Under the pieces are notes generated by a model that saw nothing but the letters and a program-made list of their open reading frames with translations, was not told the DNA's origin and ran no database searches. The translations under genes were made by a program, and so were the position numbers. Shown piece after piece: positions 1 to 7,252 of a DNA stretch of 64,000 bases. Origin of the DNA: Verrucomicrobia bacterium Tous-C9LFEB (lineage in GTDB: Bacteria; Verrucomicrobiota; Verrucomicrobiia; Methylacidiphilales; UBA1321); contig NEUU01000018.1 of assembly GCA_002304345.1 (NCBI GenBank), positions 19,932-83,931 of the forward strand, written 5' to 3'. Within the stretch, counting starts at the first letter, position 1. Each line of letters opens with the position of its first letter.

Positions 1-1
1 T

Positions 2-463
2 CAGCGCGACGACATCGCGGCGAATCACCTGCATCTGGCTGCGCTGCTCCACGACATCGGCTGGTCTCAATCCCCTGATGGCTCCGGCCACCACAAACAA
101 TCCGCGCGGCTCATCCTCGCCCATGCGTGGCAGGAACTGCTCCCCGCCGACGTCCCGCTCATCGCCCAGATCGCCCGCTACCACCGCAAATCGCTCCCGT
201 GCGAAAAGCATAAGGCCTATCACGCCCTCGACGCCGGGCCGCAGCAGCTTGTCTGCGAACTTGGAGGCATCCTGCGCGTTGCCGATGCCCTCGACCGCAC
301 GCACACCCAGCGCGTCCAAACCGTCACCGCCACGGTGAAACCCCACGTCATCGAACTCTCCATCCGCAGTCTCGGCCCCTGGATTGAAGAACGCCGCATG
401 GTCCTCAAAAAGTGCGACCTCCTCGAAATCGCCAGCCAGCGCAAAGTCCGGTTTGTGGATTAG
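2..463 (+). CDS. HD-domain protein, C-terminal part (Ppx/GppA-like), 5' truncated
   Basis: The reading frame is open from the first complete codon of the window to a TAG at 461-463, so the N-terminus lies outside. The visible 153 residues contain HLAALLHDIGW, an HD-type metal-binding signature, and further on IARYHRK, the third histidine region of HD phosphohydrolases. The tail (GGILRVADALDRTHTQ) resembles the C-terminal HD domain of Ppx/GppA exopolyphosphatases and related regulators. In that family the domain hydrolyses polyphosphate ends or pppGpp, or binds nucleotides, but the catalytic part is not visible here. It could equally be a stand-alone HD-domain phosphohydrolase. Confidence 0.7.
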   Translation, partial: QRDDIAANHLHLAALLHDIGWSQSPDGSGHHKQSARLILAHAWQELLPADVPLIAQIARYHRKSLPCEKHKAYHALDAGPQQLVCELGGILRVADALDRTHTQRVQTVTATVKPHVIELSIRSLGPWIEERRMVLKKCDLLEIASQRKVRFVD

Positions 464-478
464 CCCGCTTTTTATCTA

Positions 479-675
479 GATTGTCGCAACGCTATGACGC
501 TTAGAGCAGGGCAGCTGATCCTTCGACAATCTCAGGATGACGGGGAATGAAAGCGGTGTCCGGGGTAATTTTCTGCTCTCACCAGAACACCTCGTTTTCA
601 TTTGAGATTACCTCCCCAATTCGTCATCCTGAGCTTGTCGAAGGATCGGCTAGGATGGTTCATGATGCGACAATC
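479..675. repeat. 197-bp MITE-like inverted-repeat element, copy 1
   Basis: The element is bounded by GATTGTCGCAAC at 479 and GCGACAATC ending at 675. Inside are a second pair of inverted arms at 517-542 and 622-647, each carrying the GATCCTTCGACAAnCTCAGG motif. The same structure, about 198 bp long and in the opposite orientation, lies at 63618-63815. It contains no credible gene. The inner motif is, from memory, widespread as a dispersed palindromic repeat in bacterial genomes. Mobility is inferred from the two copies and the terminal inverted repeats. Confidence 0.75.
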
Positions 676-737
676 AACTCGAAATCTACTCTAGCCAGCG
701 TGACACTGGACCTTGAGGGCGACGATGACCGCTCTGG

Positions 738-947
738 TTACCACCAGTTGCCGTAGAAAACGAATTTGAGGAATTTTTGGAGTTTGTTCCAAGATGTCGC
801 TGCAATGATGCCGAACAGGAAAGCCAGCGCTATGATATAGCCAATAACGGCTTGTACGCTCTCAGGATAGCCTAGCCCTACTGTTATTGATGCGAAAATC
901 AAACCTATGATCACTCCGGAAAGAAAACGGGAAAATGGATTTTTCAT
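738..947 (-). CDS. small two-TM membrane protein, unknown function
   Basis: A 69-residue protein with two predicted membrane segments (about residues 8-27 and 33-52) followed by a short basic and aromatic tail ending in GNWW. I chose the ATG at 947, which has GAGA-like purines just upstream, over a GTG five codons earlier. Hydrophobicity is well organised and the frame is uninterrupted, which suggests a real gene. I do not recognise the family. It lies between a repeat element and the sugar transporter gene on the same strand. Confidence 0.5.
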   Translation of the reverse strand: MKNPFSRFLSGVIIGLIFASITVGLGYPESVQAVIGYIIALAFLFGIIAATSWNKLQKFLKFVFYGNWW

Positions 948-966
948 TTCGATCTCATGCACGGGT

Positions 967-2295
967 TTAATGCCGCGAACCCACCGGACGCGGCGTCGCC
1001 TGGCTCAGTTTGGGCCAGCCGAAGGAATAGAACGCGACATACGCGAAGCAAAAGAAGGGCACGATAAACCCGCGCGACATGTTGTAGTGATCGCCCACCC
1101 AGCCCATCAGCTTCGGCATCACGGCACCGCCCATGATGGCCATCACGATGAACGACGACGCCTTTTTGGACTGCTCGCCCAGTCCGAAAATCCCGAGCGC
1201 GAAAATCGTCGGGAACATGATCGACATGAAATAAAAGCTCAGGAATAAAGCCGCCACGGAGAGCCATCCGATCTTGGCGAAAATCACCAGCATCAAGGCC
1301 GCATTAATCAGTCCGTAGAGCCCCAGAATCGTATGCGCCGGCACTTTCCGTAGCAGGATCGATCCGCTGAAACGTCCCAGCAAAAAGAGGGTGAACCCGA
1401 TATAGCCCAGCAACACCGTGGCACCTTTCTCATCCACAAAATAAGCGCCGTCGCGCAGGATCGCGCCACCCTTCAAGAGCCAGCCCGACGCCAGCGCTTC
1501 CGAGACCGGCGGAATTTCCGCCACGATGTAGTTGATGAAAAAACTGAAGATGCCCGCCTGCGCCGCCACGTAGCAAAACTGCGCGATCACCGCGCCGACA
1601 AAGTGAGGGTGAGACCAGATCGATTTGGGTTTGCCTGCCACCGGGGTTTCGGCCGTATACGCATCCTCCGCCTGAATTTCCGGGATCGTGGCAAAAAAGA
1701 AAACGGCCGCCATCACCAGCACGATGAGAGCCACCGCCAGATAAGGAATATAGAGCGTCTTGCTCGCCGCTTCCGCGCCTTCCGAGGAATAGAAAAACAT
1801 TCCCCCCACCACCGGGCCGAGAATCCAGCCGATGCCGTTGCACGATTGCGCCAGATTGATGCGCGCGGCGGCGTAATGCGGATCGCCCAGCACTGTCGTA
1901 TAGGGATTGGCGATGGTTTCCAGAAAGGTCAGCCCCATCGCCAGAATAAAGACGCCCAGCAGAAACGCCCAGAGCGAGGCAATTTGCGTCGCGGGGATGA
2001 ACCAGAATCCGCCCAGCGCCACGATGAGCAGGCCGGAAATCAACCCGCCCTTGTAGCCCAACCGCCGCGCCAGCCACCCCGCAGGCAGCGACATGAAACA
2101 GTATCCCATGTAATGGGCCACCTGCACCCACGCCGATTGCGACTTCGTCAGGTGCAATTGATCCTGGAAATGCTTGTCCATCACATCGATCATCCCATTG
2201 CAAAATCCCCAGAGCAAAAACAGGGAGCTAATGAGGATGAAGGTGACCGTGTAGTTCTTGCCATCCTCGGCGGTGAAAATGCTGCGCTTGGTCAT
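967..2295 (-). CDS. FHS-family (L-fucose permease-like) MFS sugar:H+ symporter
   Basis: A 442-residue inner-membrane protein with about twelve hydrophobic segments. The start (FLLWGFCNGMIDVMDKHF), the central FLETIANPY and the NLAQSCNGIG stretch are hallmarks of the FHS subfamily typified by FucP, which imports L-fucose and some other hexoses with protons. Length is typical of the family (about 410-450). The substrate cannot be fixed from sequence. The GDP-fucose genes near 29-31 kb show the cell makes activated fucose, but these are different pathways. No catabolic fucose genes are next to it, so it looks monocistronic. Confidence 0.85.
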   Translation of the reverse strand: MTKRSIFTAEDGKNYTVTFILISSLFLLWGFCNGMIDVMDKHFQDQLHLTKSQSAWVQVAHYMGYCFMSLPAGWLARRLGYKGGLISGLLIVALGGFWFIPATQIASLWAFLLGVFILAMGLTFLETIANPYTTVLGDPHYAAARINLAQSCNGIGWILGPVVGGMFFYSSEGAEAASKTLYIPYLAVALIVLVMAAVFFFATIPEIQAEDAYTAETPVAGKPKSIWSHPHFVGAVIAQFCYVAAQAGIFSFFINYIVAEIPPVSEALASGWLLKGGAILRDGAYFVDEKGATVLLGYIGFTLFLLGRFSGSILLRKVPAHTILGLYGLINAALMLVIFAKIGWLSVAALFLSFYFMSIMFPTIFALGIFGLGEQSKKASSFIVMAIMGGAVMPKLMGWVGDHYNMSRGFIVPFFCFAYVAFYSFGWPKLSQATPRPVGSRH

Positions 2296-2637
2296 GGGAA
2301 TTTCTGTCTCATCCTGAGGCAGAAAAGGCGAGCCATTTCTTGCGTGGCGATTATCGCGAGAAGTGAATAACGGTGCCGCTGCAGAGACTAGACGGATTCT
2401 GTGGTAAGTAAATCGGAGAGTACCTCATCAAATCATCCTAAAACGCGCTTATCGTAGTGGGGTATGTCTCGTACTGTGATGGTTGTGAGAGTGGACTTTT
2501 TTTGTAGGCGCGATGTAATCGGGTTGGAAGCGGGTGTCGGAAGGTGGGGGGGGCTTCCTGAAACGCGTATTTTCTCTCGCATATTTTGCGAGGGGTCTCA
2601 TAGTTTGGCCTGAATCATGCCTTTACGGAGCTGAACA
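2296..2637. other. intergenic region between divergent genes
   Basis: 342 bp between the divergently transcribed transporter and the DUF2231 gene. It holds the left half of a degenerate CTAG-family repeat (2453-2522), a run of eight G, and a small hairpin (CTCGCA/TGCGAG, 2576-2592). AGGAGC-like purines (2627-2632) precede the ATG at 2638. No gene is seen. Confidence 0.6.
2453..2522. repeat. degenerate partial copy of the CTAG-type MITE
   Basis: Resembles the left end of the intact element at 32691-32836: TAGTGG.nTATGTCTCG, then TGTGATGG.TTGTGAG, then TTTTTGTAGG and the GCGCGAT.AATCG core. The right half is not recognisable, so this looks like an old, decayed insertion. Confidence 0.55.
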
Positions 2638-3633
2638 ATGAGACGTTGGACGACCTGCCGATTTTTAACGATTGGAATCTTCTTTTGCGCGCTGGCGAAT
2701 CTGCCGGTAATGGCGGCTCCGACGAATGCGCCGGTTTCCGCTCCCAAGCCGGTGGCCACCACGACGGCTTCCACTCCAGCCGCCGCCCCCAAACCGGCGG
2801 CAACCAGCACGGCTTTGCCGCTGCCCACGACACCTTCCGCGCCGGTGGCTCCTGCCGCCCCCGTGACCCCCGCTCCGGCGGCTGTGGCTCCCGTGACAGT
2901 GTCGCTGAGTGCGCCGGTTGTGGCGAATCCGGACATGGTCTGTCCGGTTTTGCCCGACGAGAAATCGGACACCAAGTACGCGAAGGTGTTGGACGGGAAG
3001 ATTTATTATTTCTGCTGCGCCCGCTGTCTGACGAAGTTTTCCGAGGACCCGCAGAAGTACATCGCCGAGATGCACAATCGCGCCACGGTCTATGCCAGCG
3101 CGGAAACCACCGCTTCGGCGCAGGTGGTGCCGTCGGTGACCGAGGTGATCTCCGATGTGGCGGGTTCCAGCAAGCCGGAGCCACCGCTGTCCGATGACGA
3201 ACGCATCCTGCGCTTTGCCGGTTATTTCCACCCGCTGCTGGTGCACTTCCCGATTGCGCTGGTCTTCACGGCGGCGCTGGCGGAGTTTTTTCTGGCCTTC
3301 ACGGGCCGCCGTTTCTTTGCGCCGGTGTCGCTCTTCGCGATTCGGTTTGCGGCGGCGATGATCATCTTTACCGCGCTCAGTGGCTGGGCCGCCGCTTCCG
3401 GGGGCGGAGAGGCCGCGCCGAGCAGCACGGATTGGATTCTGGAATGGCACCGCTGGCTGGGCATCGGCACGGCGTCGTTCACGGTGCTGGTGGCGGTGGT
3501 GTCGCTGTGGATTTCGCAGGAGTCGGAGCGGTTGTTCTATCGCTGGTTGCTGTATCTGGCGGCAGCGGCGGTGGGCGTGACCGGTCACTTCGGCGGAATG
3601 CTGGTCTACGGCCAGAATTATTTCCGGTGGTAA
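2638..3633 (+). CDS. exported YHS/TRASH-type metal-binding + DUF2231 membrane protein
   Basis: 331 residues in three parts. A signal peptide (residues 1-27) is followed by an Ala/Pro/Thr-rich linker (28-95). A small cysteine module (100-145) comes next, with VCPV at C102 and YFCCARC at C126/C127/C130, typical of YHS/TRASH heavy-metal binding domains. Residues 195-331 hold a four-helix membrane domain of the DUF2231 type (FHPLLVHFPIAL, WHRWLG, GHFGGMLVYG) with conserved histidines that could hold heme or metal. A purine-rich site precedes the ATG. The combination suggests an envelope metal- or heme-handling role; the function is not established. It stands 22 bp upstream of ruvC on the same strand, probably by chance. 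Confidence 0.7.
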   Translation: MRRWTTCRFLTIGIFFCALANLPVMAAPTNAPVSAPKPVATTTASTPAAAPKPAATSTALPLPTTPSAPVAPAAPVTPAPAAVAPVTVSLSAPVVANPDMVCPVLPDEKSDTKYAKVLDGKIYYFCCARCLTKFSEDPQKYIAEMHNRATVYASAETTASAQVVPSVTEVISDVAGSSKPEPPLSDDERILRFAGYFHPLLVHFPIALVFTAALAEFFLAFTGRRFFAPVSLFAIRFAAAMIIFTALSGWAAASGGGEAAPSSTDWILEWHRWLGIGTASFTVLVAVVSLWISQESERLFYRWLLYLAAAAVGVTGHFGGMLVYGQNYFRW

Positions 3634-3655
3634 GCAGCGTGACGCTGCACCCAGT

Positions 3656-4147
3656 ATGATCATCCTCGGCATCGATCCTTCGTTGCGCAGCACGGGCTAT
3701 GGGGTGATTTCCTATGTGGCGGGCAAGCCGAAGGTGATCACTTTTGGCGAGATCAAGAATCCGCCCGCCCGCACGCATCTGCAATGTTTGGTCGAAATCC
3801 ATCGGCGCATCACGGAGATCATCACTCTCACCAAACCCGATGAGGCGGCGGTGGAGGGGGTCATCTACGTGCACAGTCACCAGATCGCCATCACGATGGG
3901 AGCGGCGCGCGGGGCGTCACTGCTGGCTCTGGGGCAGGCGGGATTGCCCGTGTACGAATACGCGCCGCGCCGGGTGAAGTCCGCGACGACCGGCCGTGGC
4001 GGCGCGCAAAAGCAGCAGGTGGCCTTCATGATGCGTGCGTTGTTGGGCCTGACGGAAAATCCGTCGCCCGACGCGGCGGATGCGCTGGCGATTGCGTTGA
4101 CGCACGCGCAGAGCGCGGCGGGACTGAAGTTGTCGAAGCGGCTGTAG
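3656..4147 (+). CDS. ruvC: crossover junction endodeoxyribonuclease RuvC
   Basis: 163 residues, the normal RuvC length. It resolves Holliday junctions in recombination repair by symmetric nicking, together with RuvAB. The RNase H-like fold begins with IILGIDPSLRSTGYG. The four acidic catalytic residues are at the expected places: D7, E67 (AVEGV), D139 and D142 (SPDAADALAIA). The gene is followed by a short repeat and an antisense membrane-protein gene, then ruvA and ruvB, so the ruv genes are clustered but not one simple operon. Confidence 0.95.
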   Translation: MIILGIDPSLRSTGYGVISYVAGKPKVITFGEIKNPPARTHLQCLVEIHRRITEIITLTKPDEAAVEGVIYVHSHQIAITMGAARGASLLALGQAGLPVYEYAPRRVKSATTGRGGAQKQQVAFMMRALLGLTENPSPDAADALAIALTHAQSAAGLKLSKRL

Positions 4148-4245
4148 GCATTGCCAATTTCCAATCGCCAAATGCCAATTGGAGAGGGGGAAGCGGAAGG
4201 GGGCGGATGGACGCCGATTTTTTAAAGCCTTTTGCCTTTTAAAAT
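4148..4245. repeat. dispersed composite repeat abutting the ruvC stop codon
   Basis: Starts immediately after the ruvC TAG with GCATTGCCAATTTCCAATCG, continues with CAAATGCCAATTGG and a purine-rich run, then GGATGGACGCCGATTTTTT and AAGCCTTTTGCCTTT. The same modules appear at 19216-19300 and 19815-19920. No coding potential. Confidence 0.65.
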
Positions 4246-4263
4246 GGGCAATACAGCGCGGCT

Positions 4264-4683
4264 CTAATTATCCCAATAGCGTTGGTCCTGGGCCTTGTGG
4301 CGGTGGCCGCTATTGGCTTCGAGCAGCGCTTCGGGCCGGGAGGCGGCGTTGCCATCCCAATTTTCCAGCGCGAGGAGCAGGCGGTCGAGATCCTTGTCGG
4401 TGATGGCGCGTTTGCGTCCTTCCAAAGAAGAGGCGTCTGTGCGGTTGATACCGTTCATGAGATCGTCGAGCCGTTCGAATTCCCAATACTTTTCGCCGAG
4501 GTAACGGAAGTAAACGGTGGCGGCGTAGAGGACTCCCGCCAGGGCGAGGAAATCCCACCGTTGGTAGATGACGGCGAGCAGCGGCATAAAGAAGACGCTG
4601 AGATTCAGGGGGATCGGCACCAGATAGAGAATGCGGAGGAGTATTTCCCTCGGCGAGTTGAACGTGGTGGAATCGGTCTTCAT
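4264..4683 (-). CDS. conserved-looking membrane protein of unknown function
   Basis: 139 residues from the ATG at 4683, chosen because GGGAGAG lies 7 bp upstream; the frame stays open 27 codons further but without such a site. Two or three hydrophobic segments (about residues 14-55) precede a charged C-terminal half (DKDLDRLLLALENWDGN) that looks cytoplasmic. It is antisense between ruvC and ruvA. I do not recognise a named family and see no catalytic motif. Confidence 0.55.
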   Translation of the reverse strand: MKTDSTTFNSPREILLRILYLVPIPLNLSVFFMPLLAVIYQRWDFLALAGVLYAATVYFRYLGEKYWEFERLDDLMNGINRTDASSLEGRKRAITDKDLDRLLLALENWDGNAASRPEALLEANSGHRHKAQDQRYWDN

Positions 4684-4814
4684 GCAATTCTCTCCCTGTT
4701 TTGTCGGCGCGGGATCGAGGTTGTTGAGTTCTAATGCTACGGAATCCGAATGGGAGGTGGGCATTTTTGGCAGTGGACAAGTGGGGGGCGGTCGGGTGAA
4801 ATTCGGTTTCCATC

Positions 4815-5414
4815 ATGATTGCATTCCTTCACGGTCCATTGATTGAGGTGTTGCCGACCCAGGCGGTCATCGAAGCGGGCGGGGTGGGGTACGAGGTGTT
4901 GATCCCCCTGTCGACCTACGACAAGTTGCCGCCGCCGCCCTCGCCGGTGAAATTGCTCACCCATCTGCAAGTGCGCGAGGATGCGCATGTGCTGTACGGA
5001 TTCGCCACGGCGGAGGAGCGGGATTTGTTCCGGTTGCTGATCAATCACGTGAGCGGGATTGGTCCCAAGACGGCGTTGGCCGTGTTGAGCGGCGCGCCGC
5101 CAGTGCTCTTCAAGGGCGCGGTTGTCTCGGGCGATATCGCGATGCTGAGCAAGATCAAGGGCGTCGGCAAGAAGACGGCCGAGCGCATTATTGTGGAACT
5201 GCGCGACAAGGTCGGCGTTTCCGCCGCGTGGGAAGCGGCCTCGGCGAAGAACACGCTTTCGCCCGACGAGCAGCACGTCAACGACGCGGTGCTGGCGCTG
5301 ATTTCACTCGGCTTCAAACAGGTGGAAGCGCACAAGGCGGTCCGGGCGACGCTCGATCGCAAGCCCAACGCGGGCGTGGAAGATATGATCCGCGAGGCGT
5401 TGAAAATTCTCTAG
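4815..5414 (+). CDS. ruvA: Holliday junction branch migration protein RuvA
   Basis: 199 residues, typical for RuvA. This DNA-binding subunit forms a tetramer on Holliday junctions and loads the RuvB motor. The N-terminal OB fold begins MIAFLHGPLIEV and contains AGGVGYEVLIP. Two helix-hairpin-helix motifs follow: LINHVSGIGPKTALAVLSG (about 75-93) and MLSKIKGVGKKTAERIIVEL (about 110-129). The C-terminal three-helix domain that touches RuvB is present (ALISLGFKQVEAHKAVR). It is followed 25 bp later by ruvB and is likely co-transcribed with it. Confidence 0.95.
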   Translation: MIAFLHGPLIEVLPTQAVIEAGGVGYEVLIPLSTYDKLPPPPSPVKLLTHLQVREDAHVLYGFATAEERDLFRLLINHVSGIGPKTALAVLSGAPPVLFKGAVVSGDIAMLSKIKGVGKKTAERIIVELRDKVGVSAAWEAASAKNTLSPDEQHVNDAVLALISLGFKQVEAHKAVRATLDRKPNAGVEDMIREALKIL

Positions 5415-5439
5415 CAAGCACTAAGCTCCATTCATCGTT

Positions 5440-6453
5440 ATGCCCGATCCCGATTCCTTTAATATTCCCGCGGAAGACTCCGCGCTGGAACTCTCCCTGC
5501 GTCCGACCCTGATCGAGGATTTCACCGGTCAGCAACGGGTGAAGGATCGGCTCGCGGTGATGATCGAGGCGGCGCAATCGCGGGGCGACGCGCTGGAGCA
5601 TTTGCTTTTCAGCGGGCCTCCCGGCTTGGGCAAGACGTCGCTCGCCCATATCGTGGCGCGCGCGATGGGCGCGGGAATCAAATGCACGTCGGGCCCGGTG
5701 GTGGAGAAGGCGGGAGACTTGGCCGGGCTGCTGACCACGTTGGAAAAGGGCGACGTGTTGTTCATCGATGAAATTCACCGCCTGAACAAGAACATCGAGG
5801 AGTATCTCTATCCCGCGATGGAAGATTTCCGGTTGGATATCATCATCGACCAGGGACCCAACGCGCGCAGCGTGCGGCTCAATCTGCCGAAGTTCACGCT
5901 CATCGGCGCGACAACGCGCGCGGGCATGCTGAGTGCGCCGTTGCGGTCGCGCTTCGGCATGGTGAACCGGCTGGATTATTATGACGCGGAGACGCTCACG
6001 ACTATCGTCGAGCGGTCGGGGCGGATTCTGAGCGTCGACATGGACGCGGAGGCGGCGCACGAGATCGCGCGTCGCTCGCGCGGCACGCCGCGCATTGCGA
6101 ATAATTTATTGCGCTGGGTGCGCGACTTCGCCACGGTGCGCTCCAAGGGGAAGATCGATCGCGACTCCGCCGATGCGGCGTTGCAGATGCTGGAGATCGA
6201 TCAGGACGGCCTGGATGAGATGGATAAGCGGTTGATCGAGGCGTTGATTCATAAATTCGATGGCGGTCCGGTCGGTTTGAATTCGCTCGCGGTGGCCGTG
6301 GGCGAGGAAGCCGGAACGCTGGAGGAAGTGCACGAGCCCTATCTGATTCTGGAAGGGTTCATCAAGCGCACGCCGCAGGGGCGCGTGGCGGCGCAACGTT
6401 CCTACGACAAGCTCGGGCTGAAGCCGAAGAAGTCGCAGGAAGAGTTATTTTAG
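5440..6453 (+). CDS. ruvB: Holliday junction ATP-dependent DNA helicase RuvB
   Basis: 337 residues, the expected length. It is the AAA+ motor of RuvAB branch migration. Walker A is GPPGLGKT at 59-66 and Walker B is FIDEIHR at about 108-114. [18 protein letters not shown] is the sensor 1/arginine-finger region. The C-terminal winged helix ends in the usual [13 protein letters not shown]. It sits directly after ruvA and ahead of a lexA-type gene, consistent with a DNA damage repair cluster. Confidence 0.96.
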   Translation: MPDPDSFNIPAEDSALELSLRPTLIEDFTGQQRVKDRLAVMIEAAQSRGDALEHLLFSGPPGLGKTSLAHIVARAMGAGIKCTSGPVVEKAGDLAGLLTTLEKGDVLFIDEIHRLNKNIEEYLYPAMEDFRLDIIIDQGPNARSVRLNLPKFTLIGATTRAGMLSAPLRSRFGMVNRLDYYDAETLTTIVERSGRILSVDMDAEAAHEIARRSRGTPRIANNLLRWVRDFATVRSKGKIDRDSADAALQMLEIDQDGLDEMDKRLIEALIHKFDGGPVGLNSLAVAVGEEAGTLEEVHEPYLILEGFIKRTPQGRVAAQRSYDKLGLKPKKSQEELF

Positions 6454-6494
6454 AGACATCCACTCTGGATGTCTCCTATTACCCAATGACGGGC

Positions 6495-6522
6495 TTGACA
6501 TGAGGTGGTCTTCTATTATACA
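6495..6522 (+). promoter_or_regulatory. candidate sigma70-type promoter of lexA
   Basis: TTGACA (6495-6500), a 16-bp spacer and TATACA (6517-6522). The predicted start of transcription would be near 6529, only a few bases before the ATG at 6535, implying a very short or nearly leaderless mRNA. No E. coli-type SOS box is visible, so any autoregulatory operator would be of another type. Confidence 0.5.
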
Positions 6523-6534
6523 AAAGTATTAATT

Positions 6535-7170
6535 ATGAAAACCGCCGAACGCCGCTCCGGGGATTCACGCCAGATGGTACTGGATTTTATCGAAGCCTAC
6601 GCCGACGAGAATCATCGCCCGCCGACGGTGCGGGAGATTCAGGAGCATTGCGGTTTCAAGAGCCCACGGGCGGTGTCGTACATCCTGGAAAAACTGGAGG
6701 CGACGAAGCTGATCATCCGGCAGGCACATTCGCGGGGGATTCAGTTGGTGAATCCGAAGAGTGCCGAGGACGACGACGAGACGGTGCAGTTGCCGCTGTT
6801 CGATTCCATCCCGGCGGGTCTGCCGGACCGTTTCGACGGCAGCGAAGCGCCGCAGACGATGCGGTTTCTGCCGGCGACGCTGGGCATTGCCGATCCGCAA
6901 CGGGCCTTCGCGGTGCGGGTGCGGGGCGATAGCATGCGCGACGCGGGTATTCTCTCCGGCGATACGGTGGTACTAGAGAAGAAGGAAGCGCGGTCGGGAG
7001 ACATTGTGGCGGCATTGCTGGATGGCGAGAGCACGCTGAAACGCTTGGTGAAAGCCAATGGCGGTTACTTTTTGAAAGCGGAAAATCCGGATTACCCCAA
7101 TCTGGAGCCGATCGAGGAATTGGCGATCCAGGGTGTGGTGGTCAGCGTGCTGCGCCGCATGGTGGCATGA
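6535..7170 (+). CDS. lexA: LexA-type SOS repressor (S24 peptidase family)
   Basis: 211 residues from the ATG at 6535; a GTG ten codons upstream lies inside the likely promoter and is less probable. The N-terminal winged helix-turn-helix (RPPTVREIQEHCGFKSPRAV, about 29-48) is LexA-like. The C-terminal autoprotease has the self-cleavage pair A94-G95 (IPAGLP), catalytic S133 (RGDSMRDAGI) and K169 (STLKRL). In the family, RecA-stimulated self-cleavage derepresses DNA repair genes. Placement directly after ruvB supports an SOS role. The stop codon lies at the very edge of a repeat element. Confidence 0.9.
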   Translation: MKTAERRSGDSRQMVLDFIEAYADENHRPPTVREIQEHCGFKSPRAVSYILEKLEATKLIIRQAHSRGIQLVNPKSAEDDDETVQLPLFDSIPAGLPDRFDGSEAPQTMRFLPATLGIADPQRAFAVRVRGDSMRDAGILSGDTVVLEKKEARSGDIVAALLDGESTLKRLVKANGGYFLKAENPDYPNLEPIEELAIQGVVVSVLRRMVA

Positions 7171-7252
7171 TGGGGGCTCTGCCCCCCCAAGCCCCCGCCA
7201 AGGGGTTCAACCCCTTTGGCGGGAGGTTTGGAGGACAGCGTCCTCCAAGATG
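7167..7252. repeat. GGGGC-type palindromic repeat, copy A
   Basis: Begins ATGATGGGGGC and contains the lexA stop codon TGA in its first bases. It contains three nested hairpin parts: GGGGGCTCTGCCCCC, CCAAGGGGTTCAACCCCTTTGG and TGGAGGACAGCGTCCTCCA. From the other side it supplies the last codons of the minus-strand radical SAM gene. A second, interrupted copy lies at 10461-10624. Confidence 0.7.

Noticed and set aside
547..756. 69-codon open frame at the start of the window
   Set aside because: Lies within the MITE-like repeat and changes with it; not a gene.
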